Positions 9,880-20,344 of a DNA stretch of 64,000 bases are shown here, piece after piece. The translations under genes and the position numbers were made by a program. The notes beneath the pieces were generated by a model that made no database searches, was not told the origin of the DNA, and worked only from the letters and a program-made list of their open reading frames with translations. Position 1 is the first letter of the stretch, and every line of letters begins with the position of its first letter. Source of the DNA: Arion vulgaris (Eukaryota; Mollusca; Gastropoda; Stylommatophora; Arionidae); contig CM036775.1 in assembly GCA_020796225.1 (NCBI GenBank), positions 741,001 through 805,000 on the forward strand, written 5' to 3'.

Positions 9880-10478
9880 ACAGGATTTCTCAGAGTAAGA
9901 GAAAGTAGGGGTGCGTGGGAGGGGTGAGTAGGAGGTATTGAGTGTGCTAGACGAGGTTAGAGTGGAAGTGAGTGAGCGTTTTAGACAATGTGAGGCAGCA
10001 AAAGAGATCGTGTTGTCGGTTGGGGGAGAGTAAGAGAGTGATAGAGTATATGGGTGAGAGAAAGAAAGACAGAGAGAGAACTGAAAGTTTGGGAGAGAGA
10101 AAGTGAATGAGAGAGAGAGAGAATGCAAAAGAGAGCGAGAAACTATGACTAAGGAAGAGAATGTTTGAAGGAAAGAGAGAGAGAGCTAAGTGAGAATGCT
10201 TGCAAGTTGAGCGAGGAAGAGAGTAGGAACGATAAAGTAATAGAGAGAGAGAGAGAGAGAGAGGAAGAGTGAGAGACAGAGTATGAGAGAAGGAATGAAG
10301 TAAGAAAGTGATTGAGAAAAAGAGAGGGGAATAAGAATGTGAGAAAGAGAGCGTGAGAAAGAGAGCGTGAGAAAGAGAGCGTGAGAGAGAGAGCGTGAGA
10401 AAGAGAGAATGAACAGAGAAAGAGAGGGGAAGTGAGAAAGTAAGAGTGAAGTGAGAAATATATTCAAAATGAGAAAGG
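9880..10478. repeat. GA-rich low-complexity tract, left part
   Basis: Strand-asymmetric purine tract built from GAGA, GAAAGA and GAGCGTGAGAAA-type units. The same composition resumes at 11688, on the other side of an inserted LINE. Confidence 0.9.
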
Positions 10479-10489
10479 TAATGCAAGAT

Positions 10490-11676
10490 TTTAGACCTGG
10501 GAGAAGCTGCTTAGACCAAATAATTACCCTACGACTAATTTTGGAGGAACATATTGAGAAGCAACAACCACTCATACTAAATTTCATCGATTTAAAAAAA
10601 AGCCTTTGATAGTCTACACAGAATCTCTCTGTGGAATATTCTGAGATGCTATGGAATACCAGACAAAATAATAAACATTATTAAGAGCCTCTATGATGGT
10701 TCACAGTGTGCAGTTCGCACTGATGGTGGACACAGCGACTGGTTTATGGTTGAAACCGGAGTAAAACAAGGCTGTATTCTATCTCCGCTATTGTTTGGAG
10801 TGGCCATTGACTGGGTGATGCGAAAATGTTGCAGGGCGAAACTGGCATCGATTGGGTAGAAAATAGTCAACTAGAAGATTTGGATTTTGCAGATGATATT
10901 GCCTTGTTAAGTAGAAACAACCAAGATATGCAAAGAAAAACAGACTTGTCATCTGTAGAATCAAAGGTTGGACTGCAGATAAGCTATGAAAAAACAAATA
11001 TAATGAAGACACCTATGGCAAGTAATGCAGATGTCACACTGGAATCTAAAATGATAAAAATAACAGAGCAGTTCACCTATTTAGGTAGCAATTTTGATTG
11101 CACAGGAAATGTTAAAAAGAAATTATGATACGAATTGGCAAAGCAACATCAGCTTTTAAAAGTCTAAATAAAATATGGAACTGCAAGTTATATAGTATTA
11201 AAACTAAATTACGAATTTTCAATTCAAATGTTGTATCAATCCTAACATATGCTAGCGAGAGTTGGAAAATGACTAAAGATATAGAAAGCAAGTTGAATGC
11301 ATTTGAAAATAGATGTCTGTGAAAAATAATGAATATAAAATGCAACGAATTCAGGAGAGGCGATTAAAGCAGAGAAATATCTGGTCAACCACTAGTGACA
11401 ACTGTTATAAGAAAGAGAAGATGGAGATATGTTGGGCACACCTTGAGGAGAAATGATCAACGAATATCAATGCAGGCATTGAAGTGGGATGCAAAGTTTT
11501 CAAGAAAGAGAGGTCGACCTAAGGAGACCCTGAAGCGAACTTTGCTGAGAGAGGCAGGAAATATCGGTCTCAGTTCCATGGAGGAAATTGAGCGAGTTGC
11601 CCAGGATAGAGAGGTATGGATAAATTGCTTGCAGGTCCTATGTAACGCATAACGGTACGAGAGGAATTATTATTAT
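10490..11676 (+). mobile_element. 5'-truncated LINE (RTE-like) with reverse transcriptase motifs and target duplication
   Basis: An 11-bp direct repeat, TAATGCAAGAT, flanks the element at 10479-10489 and 11677-11687. Coding begins inside the reverse transcriptase at FRPGRSCLDQI. The motifs are then LNFIDLKKAFDS (after correcting an extra A in the A8 run at 10594-10601), GVKQGCILSPLLFGVAIDWV, and DLDFADDIALLS with the catalytic Asp pair. The tail gives VSILTYASESWKMTKDIESK and SRKRGRPKETLKRTLLREA, a stop at 11652 and an (ATT)n end. There are three frameshifts (near 10600, 10830, 11122) and stops at 11320 and 11365, so the copy is dead. The clade is inferred. Confidence 0.93.
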
Positions 11677-11687
11677 TAATGCAAGAT

Positions 11688-12000
11688 AAAAAGAGTGAGA
11701 AAGAGAGACTGGAAGAGACTGAGAACTTAAATAAAAAGAGAGTCAAGTGAGAAATGTTGTGATATAGGAAGAGAACAAAAGAGTAAAAAATAGAGTGAGA
11801 GAGAGTGAGAAAGAGAGAGAGAGTGAGAAAGAGAGAGGGAGAAAAAGTGAGTGAGAAAGAGAGAGTGAGAAAGAGAGAGTGAGGAGAAAAGAGAGTGAGA
11901 AAGAGAGAGAGAAAGAGAGAGTGAGAAAGAGAGAGTGAGAAAGAGAGAGTGAGAAAGAGAGAGTGAGAAAGAGAGAGTGAGAAAGAGAGAGGGAGAAAGC
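11688..12000. repeat. GA-rich low-complexity tract, right part
   Basis: A GAGAAAGAGAGAGT-type purine tract continues the one at 9880-10478; the intervening LINE explains the break. Confidence 0.9.
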
Positions 12001-12164
12001 TTCTCAACATTTAACATGTACTCATATGTACTCAATACCTTTCAACTTGCTCAAAGCTAAGAGAAAACCTCAGCAGCAGAACACGCACAAGCAGCTCCGG
12101 CGACGTTTTCAAATTTCCCTCTAATTTAAAAAAGCTTCAACTTGGTAGACTAGAGAACAGACTG

Positions 12165-12330
12165 AACCAGAACTGACCACTCTTGTCCAGAACTAACCAC
12201 TCTTGTCCAGAACTGACCACTCTTGTCCAGAACTGGCCACTCTTGTCCAAAACTGACCACTCTTGTCCAGAACTGACCACTCTTGTCCAGAACTGACCAC
12301 TCTTGTCCAGAACTGACCACTCTTGTCCAA
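12165..12330. repeat. 20-bp minisatellite, 8 copies
   Basis: The unit is GACCACTCTTGTCCAGAACT, with CTAACC, CTGGCC and CCAAAA variants. CCACTCTTG also occurs in the SINE head at 12866-12876, so it may derive from a related copy. Confidence 0.94.
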
Positions 12331-12354
12331 AGAGTCCAAAGGCGAAGGATTAAT

Positions 12355-12592
12355 TTCACTGTCTCCGTGTTTCCCCACATTGCTCCATCCCTGTCAGCGT
12401 GTTTCCCCACATTGCTCCATCCCTATCTCCGTGTTTCCCCACATTGCTCCATCCCTATCTCCGTGTTTCCCCACATTGCTCCATCCCTATCTCCGTGTTT
12501 CCCCACATTGCTCCATCCCTATCTCCGTGTTTCCCCACATTGTTCCATCCCTGTCAGCGTGTTTCCCCACATTGCTCCATCCCTGTCGCTAG
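12355..12592. repeat. 32-bp minisatellite, about 7 copies
   Basis: The core is GTGTTTCCCCACATTGCTCC, then ATCCCTATCTCC. The first and last units carry CTGTCAGC, so the inner units look like the later expansion. Confidence 0.94.
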
Positions 12593-12609
12593 AGATGGTA
12601 TGATATCTG

Positions 12610-12875
12610 CCGAGAACATCAAACAAAGTACCAACTCTGCAGCTGCAGCAACAAAGTACCAACTCTGCAGCTCCAGCAACAAAGTACCAACTCTGCAGCT
12701 CCAGCAACAAAGTACCAACTCTGCAGCTCCAGCAACAAAGTACCAACTCTGCAGCTCTTGCAACTATCCGAGGGATCTCATGACAAAATTGCACTGGTGT
12801 CTCAGTCCGAATTCGAACCCACAATCTTCAGTACTACAGACAAACGAGTTAACCACTTCGCCATTAAGACCACTC
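12610..12875 (-). mobile_element. tRNA-derived SINE, family 1, with internal array
   Basis: On the minus strand an A-box TGGCGAAGTGG (complement of 12853-12863) and B-box GGTTCGAATTC (complement of 12809-12819) sit 33 bp apart, as in a tRNA promoter. The SINE body follows, but its GAGCTGCAGAGTTGGTACTT segment is repeated in tandem (12633-12762). Sister copies at 33480 and 35625 have the corresponding segment once. Confidence 0.82.
12633..12762. repeat. 28-bp minisatellite inside a SINE, about 4.6 copies
   Basis: The core is CAACAAAGTACCAACTCTGC, then AGCTCCAG. The left-most unit has AGCTGCAG. Confidence 0.94.
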
Positions 12876-13465
12876 TTGTGTGTAAGCGTACTAAGCTGTC
12901 ACCGCCAAAGCTCTAATCCGACTTCAAATAATCTATTACAGCGGTCTTGGTCTTCCGTAATGAAACAAAATTGGCAACAAAATGTTAAATGTGGGATGAT
13001 GGTGTGGAGAATGTTGGAGGGGGGGGAGGGGTGTGTTGGAAGAGATAGAAATATGAATAGTTTAATCTTGATATGGATCGTCTTGTACAAGGAAAGCTGA
13101 GAAAAGTAAATTGCATTCCCGACAAATTGACCTCGGAGTCGAAGTGATAGAAACGGCCGTGACGATTGGCAAAAATCCATTTTGATAGGGGAATCTTTGG
13201 GACGAACTGGCGTCTCAAAGGTTCCTTCCTTCAGCTCCCAAGGGCCGTAATAAACGGTATTTGCCCGTAAATGGCAGGTAACTAATCTCGTTTGAACAAA
13301 CACGTTGATCGATTGGTTCAATTTGCGCGAGAGACGGTCGGAGTTTGGAAGCATCACCAATCAGATGATTTACCGTAACTTGATAGAAAAGCTCTCTTCA
13401 GTTGAAGTTTCAGAGACTAGTTAGGGCGCTGTGTTTGCTCAAAAACTGGAACCTTTCTTTACAGA
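12876..13465. other. Unique stretch, no gene recognised
   Basis: About 590 bp of mixed composition with an (G)n run near 13020. Frames on both strands are short and lack matched splice signals. It is one of the few non-repeated blocks, so it could hold regulatory sequence, but nothing shows this. Confidence 0.45.
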
Positions 13466-13856
13466 TGGCAAAGTTAAAGATAGCAAAGTTAAAGATAGCA
13501 AAGTTAAAGATGGCAAAGTTAAAAATAGCAAAGTTAAAGATAGCAAAGTTAAAGATAGCAAAGTTAAAGATAGCAAAGTTAAAGATAGCAAAATTAAAGA
13601 TGGCAAAGTTAAAGATGGCAAAGTTAAAGATAGCAAAGTTAAAGATGGCAAAGTTAAAGATAGCAAAGTTAAAGATAGCAAAGTTAAAGATGGCAAAGTT
13701 AAAAATAGCAAAGTTAAAGATAGCAAAGTTAAAGATGGCAAAGTTAAAAATAGCAAAGTTAAAGATAGCAAAGTTAAAAATAGCAAAGTTAAAAATAGCA
13801 AAATTCAAGATAGCAAAATTCAAGATAGCAATATTCAAGATAGCAAAATTCAAGAA
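13466..13856. repeat. 15-bp minisatellite, about 26 copies
   Basis: The unit is AAAGTTAAAGATAGC, with GATGGC and AAATAGC variants; the last four units shift to AAAATTCAAGATAGC. Lysine-rich and phenylalanine-rich frames across it are artefacts of the period. Confidence 0.96.
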
Positions 13857-13874
13857 AACGGACGATGTTAATGG

Positions 13875-14318
13875 AAGTGGTCTCTGTAGCATAGAGATAC
13901 GGTGCTCGCCTCTCGTTTCAAAAGTACTCGATTCGTTCGTTCGTGAAGCGATTGAGATATATTTCCAGAGATTCCTTTTCTCAGTGTGGGTGAGATCGAG
14001 TTCCTAGTCATATCTGAGACCAACTATAAAGCGCAGGTTTCTTGTTCTAGTTGAGCACGTAAAATAATCCTTGGCAATTTAAAATCAAGAAGAAGTGTAG
14101 GCTGGAAAGCCGCAGCTCTTGCAAGATTCATTAGAAGAAATAAACAATAAAATTACTAAAAAATATTTTGACAATCTTCTAAATTAAATCAGAGACCCTC
14201 GCCGGTGCGACGGAGTTCACACTGCCGCTGAGTTCATCCTGTGCAAGAAAGAGATTGGACGACACATGGTTAATCATCGAAGTGCATTGATGATGGTCCT
14301 ATCAATCAGTCAATCATT
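13875..14318 (+). mobile_element. SINE-like dispersed repeat, family B
   Basis: This is the fullest copy. It starts near GTGGTCTCTGTAGCATAGAG and runs through TGTGGGTGAGATCGAGTTCC and CCTCGCCGGTGCGACGGAGT. It ends at GATGATGGTCCTATCAATCA followed by GTCAATCATTC, i.e. a (TCAA)n-type tail. Confidence 0.75.
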
Positions 14319-14760
14319 CTTAATTCTGTAGTGTCTACCATAGTAGCACTTATAAGCAAATGTTCTATCAAATTAATTCTGTAGTGTCTACCATAGTAGC
14401 ACTTATAAGCAAATGTTCTATCAAATTAATTCTGTAGCGTCTACCATAGTAGCACTTATAAGCAAATGTTCTATCAAATTAATTCTGTAGTGTCTACCAT
14501 AGTAGCACTTATAAGCAAATGTTCTATCAAATTAATTCTGTAGTGTCTACCATAGTAGCACTTATAAGCAAATGTTCTATCAAATTAATTCTGTAGTGTC
14601 TACCATAGTAGCACTTATAAGCAAATGTTCTATCAAATTAATTCTGTAGTGTCTACCATAGTAGCACTTATAAGCAAAGGTTCTATCAAATTAATTCTGT
14701 AGTGTCTACCATAGTAGCACTTATAAGCAAATGTTCTATCAAATTAATTCTGTGTTCTAT
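14319..14760. repeat. 53-bp minisatellite, 8 copies
   Basis: The core is TAGTGTCTACCATAGTAGCA, then CTTATAAGCAAATGTTC. A ninth partial unit lies at 15061-15110, beyond the inserted fold-back element. Confidence 0.96.
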
Positions 14761-14782
14761 ACTAGATTCCCATCCCATAGTA

Positions 14783-15058
14783 AAACACAGCAACGTTTCG
14801 ACCAACAAGGCCTTTATCAAGGAAACGAACAACAGGAGTGACAAATTAAAAAAACAAATGGACGACCAAATACAAACGTTTCTAATGTAATTTTTTTTTA
14901 TTTGTCACTCCTGTTGTTCGTTTGCTTGATAAAGGCCTTGTTGGTCGAAACTTTACTGTATTTTGTCATTGTTTTTATAATTTGTAAAACTACAGTACTT
15001 TGTGATTACGTGTTATGCCAATCAAATAGTTTTGCTGCAGTCTCATCTATTTTGTGAA
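14783..15058. mobile_element. Fold-back (FB) element with 12-bp target duplication
   Basis: The 276-bp insert is flanked by CATCCCATAGTA at 14771-14782 and 15059-15070, and interrupts the 53-bp array. Arms at about 14783-14852 and 14891-14962 are near-perfect inverted repeats (GTTTCGACCAACAAGGCCTT, TATCAA, then CGAACAACAGGAGTGACAAA) around a loop of about 38 bp. A further 96 bp on the right carry the family's AAAACTACAGTACTTTG segment. It has no coding capacity. Confidence 0.85.
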
Positions 15059-15251
15059 CATCCCATAGTAGCACTTATAAGCAAATGTTCTATCAAATTA
15101 ATTCTGTGTTCTGTACCAGATTGACATTCAGTATTAATTAAAGTGATATTTTTAGTATATAGTTACCACACTCTGTCAGAAAGGTTGCAAAGTACAAAAA
15201 GGCTTTTTGGCGTAGATCCAAACCCAAATATACAGCGATAAAAGGATCATT

Positions 15252-16405
15252 CAAGAGAATTGTACACACAAAGGGAAGAAAAGTGTACACACAAAGGGAA
15301 GGAAGTGTACACACAAAGGGAAGAAAAGTGTACACACAAAGGGAAGAAAAGTGTACACACAAAAGGGAAGGAAAGTGTACACACAAAGGGAAGAAAAGTG
15401 TACACACAAAAAGGGAAAAGGGAAGTGTACACACAAAGGGAAAGAAAAGTGTACACACAAAATGGAAGAAAAGTGTACACACAAAGGGAAGGAAAGTGTA
15501 CACACAAAAGGAAAAGAAAAGTGTACACACAAAAAAAAAAAAAAAAAAGAAAAGTGCACACACAAAAGGGAAAAGGGAAGTGTACACACAAAGGGAAGAA
15601 AAGTGTACAAAGAGAAAAGAAAAGTGTACAAAGAGAAAAGAAAAGTGTACAGACAAAGGAAAGAAAAGTGTACAGACAAAGGAAAGGAAAGTGTACAGAC
15701 AAAGGGGGAAAAAGGAAAGTGTACACATAAAGAGGAGAGAGAAAAAAAGGAAAGTGTACACACAAAGTGAAAGGAAAGTATACACACAAAGTAAAAAAAA
15801 AAAAAGGAAAGTGTACACACAAAGTGAAGGAAAGTATACAGACAAAGTGAAGGAAAGTATACACACAAAGTGAAGGAAAGTATACAGACAAAGTGAAGGA
15901 AAGTATACACACAAAGTGAAGGAAAGTATACAGACAAAGTGAAGGAAAGTATACACACAAAGTGAAGGAAAGTATACACACAAAGTGCAGGAAAGTATAC
16001 ACACAAAGTGAAGGAAAGTATACAGACAGTGAAGGAAAATGTACACACAAAGTGAAGGAAAGTATACACACAAAGTGAAGGAAAGTATACACACAAAGTG
16101 AAGGAAAGTATACAGACAAAGTGAAGGAAAGTATACACACAAAGTGAAGGAAAGTATACAGACAAAGTGAAGGAAAGTATACACACAAAGTGAAGGAAAG
16201 TATACACACAAAGTGCAGGAAAGTATACACACAAAGTGAAGGAAAGTATACACACAAAGTGAAGGAAAGTATACACACAAAGTGCAGGAAAGTATACACA
16301 CAAAGTGAAGGAAAGTATACAGACAGTGAAGGAAAATGTACACACAAAGTGAAGGAAAGTGTACAAACAAAGGGAAGGAAAATGTACACACAAAGGGAAG
16401 GAAAG
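15252..16405. repeat. 23-bp minisatellite, about 50 copies, degenerate
   Basis: The right two thirds use GTATACACACAAAGTGAAGG, with ACACAC alternating with ACAGAC. The left third has GTGTACACACAAAGGGAAG with variable A-runs. A block near 15980-16045 recurs 297 bp further right, indicating multi-unit duplication. Frames up to 446 codons are open because the unit lacks stops. Confidence 0.95.
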
Positions 16406-16525
16406 TGTTTGACGAAAGCAAGACAAACTCTAACATTTCTTTAGGCCGACATTTAGGGCCTGGATGCGCCTGTCCCACACTAATAGAGGCCTAACGGGGC
16501 CACAACGTTAAAGTCGTTGTTGTCC

Positions 16526-17616
16526 AAGATTAATTGTATATCACAATAAGAATGATTAAATTGATCGTAAAGAACACAAGATTAATTGTATATCACAATA
16601 AGAATGATTAAATTGATCGTAAAGAACACAAGATTAATTGTATATCACAGTAAGAATGATTAAATTGATCGTAAAGAACACAAGATTAATTGTATATCAC
16701 AATAAGAATGATTAAATTGATCGTAAAGAACACAAGATTAATTGTATATCACAATAAGAATGATTAAATTGATCGTAAAGAACACAAGATTAATTGTATA
16801 TCACAATAAGAATGATTAAATTGATCGTAAAGAACACAAGATTAATTGTATATCACAATAAGAATGATTAAATTGATCGTAAAGAACACAAGATTAATTG
16901 TATATCACAATAAGAATGATTAAATTGATCGTAAAGAACACAAGATTAATTGTATATCACAATAAGAATGATTAAATTGATCGTAAAGAACACAAGATTA
17001 ATTGTATATCACAATAAAAATGATTAAATTGATCGTAAAGAACACAAGATTAATTGTATATCACAATAAGAATGATTAAATTGATCGTAAAGAACACAAG
17101 ATTAATTGTATATCACAATAAGAATGATTAAATTGATCGTAAAGAACACAAGATTAATTGTATATCACAATAAGAATGATTAATTGATCGTAAAGAACAC
17201 AAGATTAATTGTATATCACAATAAGAATGATTAAATTGATCGTAAAGAACACAAGATTAATTGTATATCACAATAAGAATGATTAAATTGATCGTAAAGA
17301 ACACAAGATTAATTGTATATCACAATAAGAATGATTAAATTGATCGTAAAGAACACAAGATTAATTGTATATCACAATAAGAATGATTAAATTGATCATA
17401 AAGAACACAAGATTAATTGTATATCACAATAAGAATGATTAAATTGATCGTAAAGAACACAAGATTAATTGTATATCTCAATAAGAATGATTAAATTGAT
17501 CGTAAAGAACACAAGATTAATTGCATATCACAATAAGAATGATTAAATTGATCGTAAAGAACACAAGATTAATTGTATATCACAATAAGAATGATTAAAT
17601 TGATCGTAAAGAACAA
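16526..17616. repeat. 52-bp minisatellite, about 21 copies
   Basis: The core is AAGATTAATTGTATATCACA, then ATAAGAATGATTAAATTGAT. Copies are almost identical, with isolated substitutions and one 1-bp deletion (near 17182), suggesting recent expansion or homogenisation. Confidence 0.97.
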
Positions 17617-17759
17617 ACGAAACAAACATAAAAAGTAAATGGTAAAAGTTTTATTTTTCTATTTGTTACGCGGCGCGCGCTGTGCCTTCATTTTACTTGT
17701 TCTTTCATCAATTTTCTCTATGAAGACATTTAAGTGAAGACGTCGTTTTATTCCGTGTT

Positions 17760-18143
17760 GTCTTTGAGGGAATGATGGGACTAAAACCATTGCACTTCGT
17801 TGAAAAACCGTGTGTGATCTTTATCTTACACATGAAGATCTCAGCGACAGAGCACGAACTTCGTAGCACTAGGAGAGTTCCTGATGTAATCTTAAGGATG
17901 GTCAACATTTGATTGATTGATTGATAGGACCATCATCATTGCACTTCGGTGAGTAACCATGTGTGCTCCGATATCTTTCTTACACAGAAAAATCCAACGA
18001 CAATGCACGAACTCCATGTCACCGGCGAGGGTCCTTTATGTGATTTAGAAGATGTTAATAATATTGTGTAGGAAGTTTATGTTTGAATGTTTCCCGGAAA
18101 ACGACTTTTCTCGATTTTGAGCTGCCAAGGGTTCTCTTGCTCA
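17760..18143 (-). mobile_element. Two head-to-tail copies of SINE-like family B
   Basis: A partial copy (17760-17915) and a fuller copy (17915-18143) both read on the minus strand and are separated by a (TTGA)n tail. Landmarks are GGACCATCATCATTGCACTT, CACCGGCGAGGGTCC and the complement of GGCAATTTAAAATCAAG. Confidence 0.72.
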
Positions 18144-18149
18144 AATGGC

Positions 18150-18526
18150 ACGGTTCCTACGTTCTATTATCTGTCTCCAATAACTAGAATGTTTCAAAAA
18201 ATAACTACATGTGAAATGCGTTGCCTGCGAAAAGTTACCAACAACACAAGAAAAGACAGAATCACTAACATCAGCATAAGAAAGAAAGTTGGCACAAAAC
18301 CGTGCTTGAATTACATTGAGAAACAAAGAATGAAGTTGTTTGGTCACTTAATAAGAATGCATCCAAACTCCACAGTATACAGAGTCTTTTACAACAGAAC
18401 ATCGGGAAAGAAGGCAAGAGGAAGACCACGGAAAAGATGGTTAAATGGCGTAGCAGAATCCTGTGAAAGAACAAAGATAACAATCACACAAGCCACTAGA
18501 ACAGCGCAAGACAAAACAGAAAACCA
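18150..18526 (+). mobile_element. LINE C-terminal end, open frame
   Basis: The sequence encodes MFQKITTCEMRCLRKVTNNT, then SIRKKVGTKPCLNYIEKQRM, KLFGHLIRM and KKARGRPRKRWLNGV, and it reaches ITQATRTAQDK. The family recurs at 36146 (minus), 42555 and 45835. The 32-bp array begins directly after this C-terminus, and an AAGAAGAAGAA tail follows the array at 18820. Confidence 0.83.
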
Positions 18527-18818
18527 CGACACTGGGCAACAACCCGGTAGCAGTGTAACGACACTGGGCAACAACCCGGTAGCAGTGTGACGACACTGGG
18601 CAACAACCCGGTAGCAGTGTAACGACACTGGACAACAACCCTGTAGCAGTGTGACGACACTGGACAACAACCCTGTAGCAGTGTGACGACACTGGACAAC
18701 AACCCTGTAGCAGTGTGACGACACTGGACAACAACCCTGTAGCAGTGTGACGACACTGGACAACAACCCTGTAGCAGTGTGACGACACTGGACAGCAACC
18801 TGGTAGCAGTGTGACGAC
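18527..18818. repeat. 32-bp minisatellite between a LINE C-terminus and its tail, 9 copies
   Basis: The core is CGACACTGGACAACAACCCT, then GTAGCAGTGTGA. The first three units have GGGCAACAACCCGG. The sequence after the array (ACGACAAAAGAAGAAGAA) looks like the LINE 3' tail. Confidence 0.95.
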
Positions 18819-18825
18819 AAAAGAA

Positions 18826-19066
18826 GAAGAATAGGACTAGGAACTCGATCTCACCTACATAGATCAGGGATCTCTGGAAAGATATTCCGATGGATCCAGA
18901 TGGGAGAGAACTGATTACATTTAGAAGGAAAAAGCGAGCAGCTAATCTCTACGAAAACAAAGATCTCCATGCGCATAAGAAGGTCAACATCTGAGATGAT
19001 AGCAAATACAGAGATTTATGTAAGTCCATGATCACCTACGCCAGCCGGAACGGCACCTGATGATGA
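18826..19066. mobile_element. Family-B fragment (minus) followed by a LINE 3' end (plus)
   Basis: Bases 18826-18900 match the reverse complement of the family-B segment GGTGAGATCGAGTTCCTAG. Bases 18925-19066 match the LINE end at 4600-4712, including CATCTGAGATGATAGCAAA and CCAGCCGGAACGGCACCTGA, then (TGA)n. Confidence 0.65.
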
Positions 19067-19129
19067 TGTAAGGAAAGTAAAAGAACCCTTTTTATACCAC
19101 TTGTTGTATTGGATAATGCGGTGTTTGGC

Positions 19130-19460
19130 CTGTATTTTTCATTGCCCGTTGGCACACGATGAGTGATGTTGTATTGGATAATGCGATGTTAGGGCTGTAT
19201 TTTTCATTGTCCGTTGAGTGATGTGGTCACACGATGAGTGATGTGGTCAACATCACACCGGACACCTTGACTTCCTAGTGCTTTACCTGGTAGCCACGGC
19301 TTGCCCGTTGGCACACGATGAGTGATGTGGTCAACATCATACCGGACACCTTGACTTCCTAGTGCTTTACCTGGTAGCCACGGCTTGCGCGTTGGCACAC
19401 GATGAGTGATGTGGTCAACATCACACCGGACACCTTGACTTCCTAGTAGCCACGGCTAGC
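19130..19460. repeat. 84-bp tandem repeat, about 2.6 copies plus degenerate left part
   Basis: The core is CACACGATGAGTGATGTGGT, then CAACATCACACCGGACACC. The period is in frame, so the minus strand reads a 28-residue repeat with GKPWLPGKALGSQGV. No other gene feature supports coding. Confidence 0.88.
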
Positions 19461-19796
19461 TTGACCTGAGAACCGTTATGGTCAGACAAAAATACCACGC
19501 CCACAGTGAAATAGAATCCGAACCATCATCGTAAGAAGTGAGTTCTCTAACAACTACACTGCCCGCCTGCCCAGAGTGTTCGTAGTGCGTTGGGCGAAGG
19601 GTGAGAAGCCCTCTGTGAGTGCGGTTCAATTCCACGGGCTGTCAGAAAAGCCACAGGTTCTCCAGATTTACGGTGTTCGTGGCACTGAACGAAGGGTTAC
19701 AGTGTCCATGGCACCGAGCTGAAGAGCTGAAAGCTCAAGTGTTTCTGGAATGAGAAAAAAAAAAGAAAAAGAAACAACTACGCTACTGCGGCTCTT
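19461..19796. other. Unique stretch with a weak tRNA-like B-box
   Basis: CGGTTCAATTCC at 19622-19633 resembles an RNA polymerase III B-box, with a poor A-box candidate at 19583-19593. It may be an old SINE. Nothing else is recognised. Confidence 0.35.
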
Positions 19797-19862
19797 GATG
19801 TTAATCTACTTGATGTTAATCTACTTGATGTTAATCTACTTGATGTTAATCTACTTGATGCA
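19797..19862. repeat. 16-bp tandem repeat, 4 copies
   Basis: The unit is TTGATGTTAATCTACT, copies identical. Confidence 0.95.
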
Positions 19863-19934
19863 AAACATTTTATTTCAAATTATTTGATTTGTTTACTATT
19901 TAATTTGATGGTTTGTGCATGTCGGCTGCCAGAG

Positions 19935-20035
19935 GCTTATGATAGCGAGAGAAATTCTGGCATATGAGAGAGAAATTCTGAAGGACTGTTGGGGTGGTAA
20001 AATTCTGCTCAGGACAAGCTATTTGATGGCAATGT
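19935..20035 (+). mobile_element. LINE 3'-terminal fragment
   Basis: AAGGACTGTTGGGGTGGTAA and CTGCTCAGGACAAGCTATT match the last codons of the LINE family also found at 20345 (minus), 29421 (minus) and 44880. An internal 21-bp duplication repeats GAGAGAAATTCTG. Confidence 0.7.
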
Positions 20036-20344
20036 GTTTTGTTTGTGTTGAAGTTGACAAATGTGGCGCTGCAACAACACAAGAGAAACTTGTATAGCTT
20101 AGAATCGTTGTGCCGTTGAGGTGCAGAGAAAACGAGCTGAACAAAAATTTCAGAACACACATTTCTAACATTGCCTCCTGTGTCGTAGAGGATTGAGTTC
20201 GAGACTTAATCTCTTAAGTGACCTCCTCACACAAAAGAGATGTGCAACAGCACAAGTCTTAGGCTATTGTCATCATTACTTGTAATGTACGGCTATTAAT
20301 ATTAGCTGTCTTGTTATTTGTCCTGTTGATGATAGTGTTGTATT
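20036..20344. other. Unique stretch
   Basis: No repeat, element or exon is supported. Confidence 0.4.

Noticed and set aside
13402..14007. Lysine-rich repetitive protein
   Set aside because: A by-product of the 15-bp array; the alternate frame and the opposite strand are equally open.
15138..16478. 446-codon minus-strand frame of Phe/Leu/Cys-rich repeats
   Set aside because: It is a translation of the 23-bp array; all three minus frames are open with the same composition.
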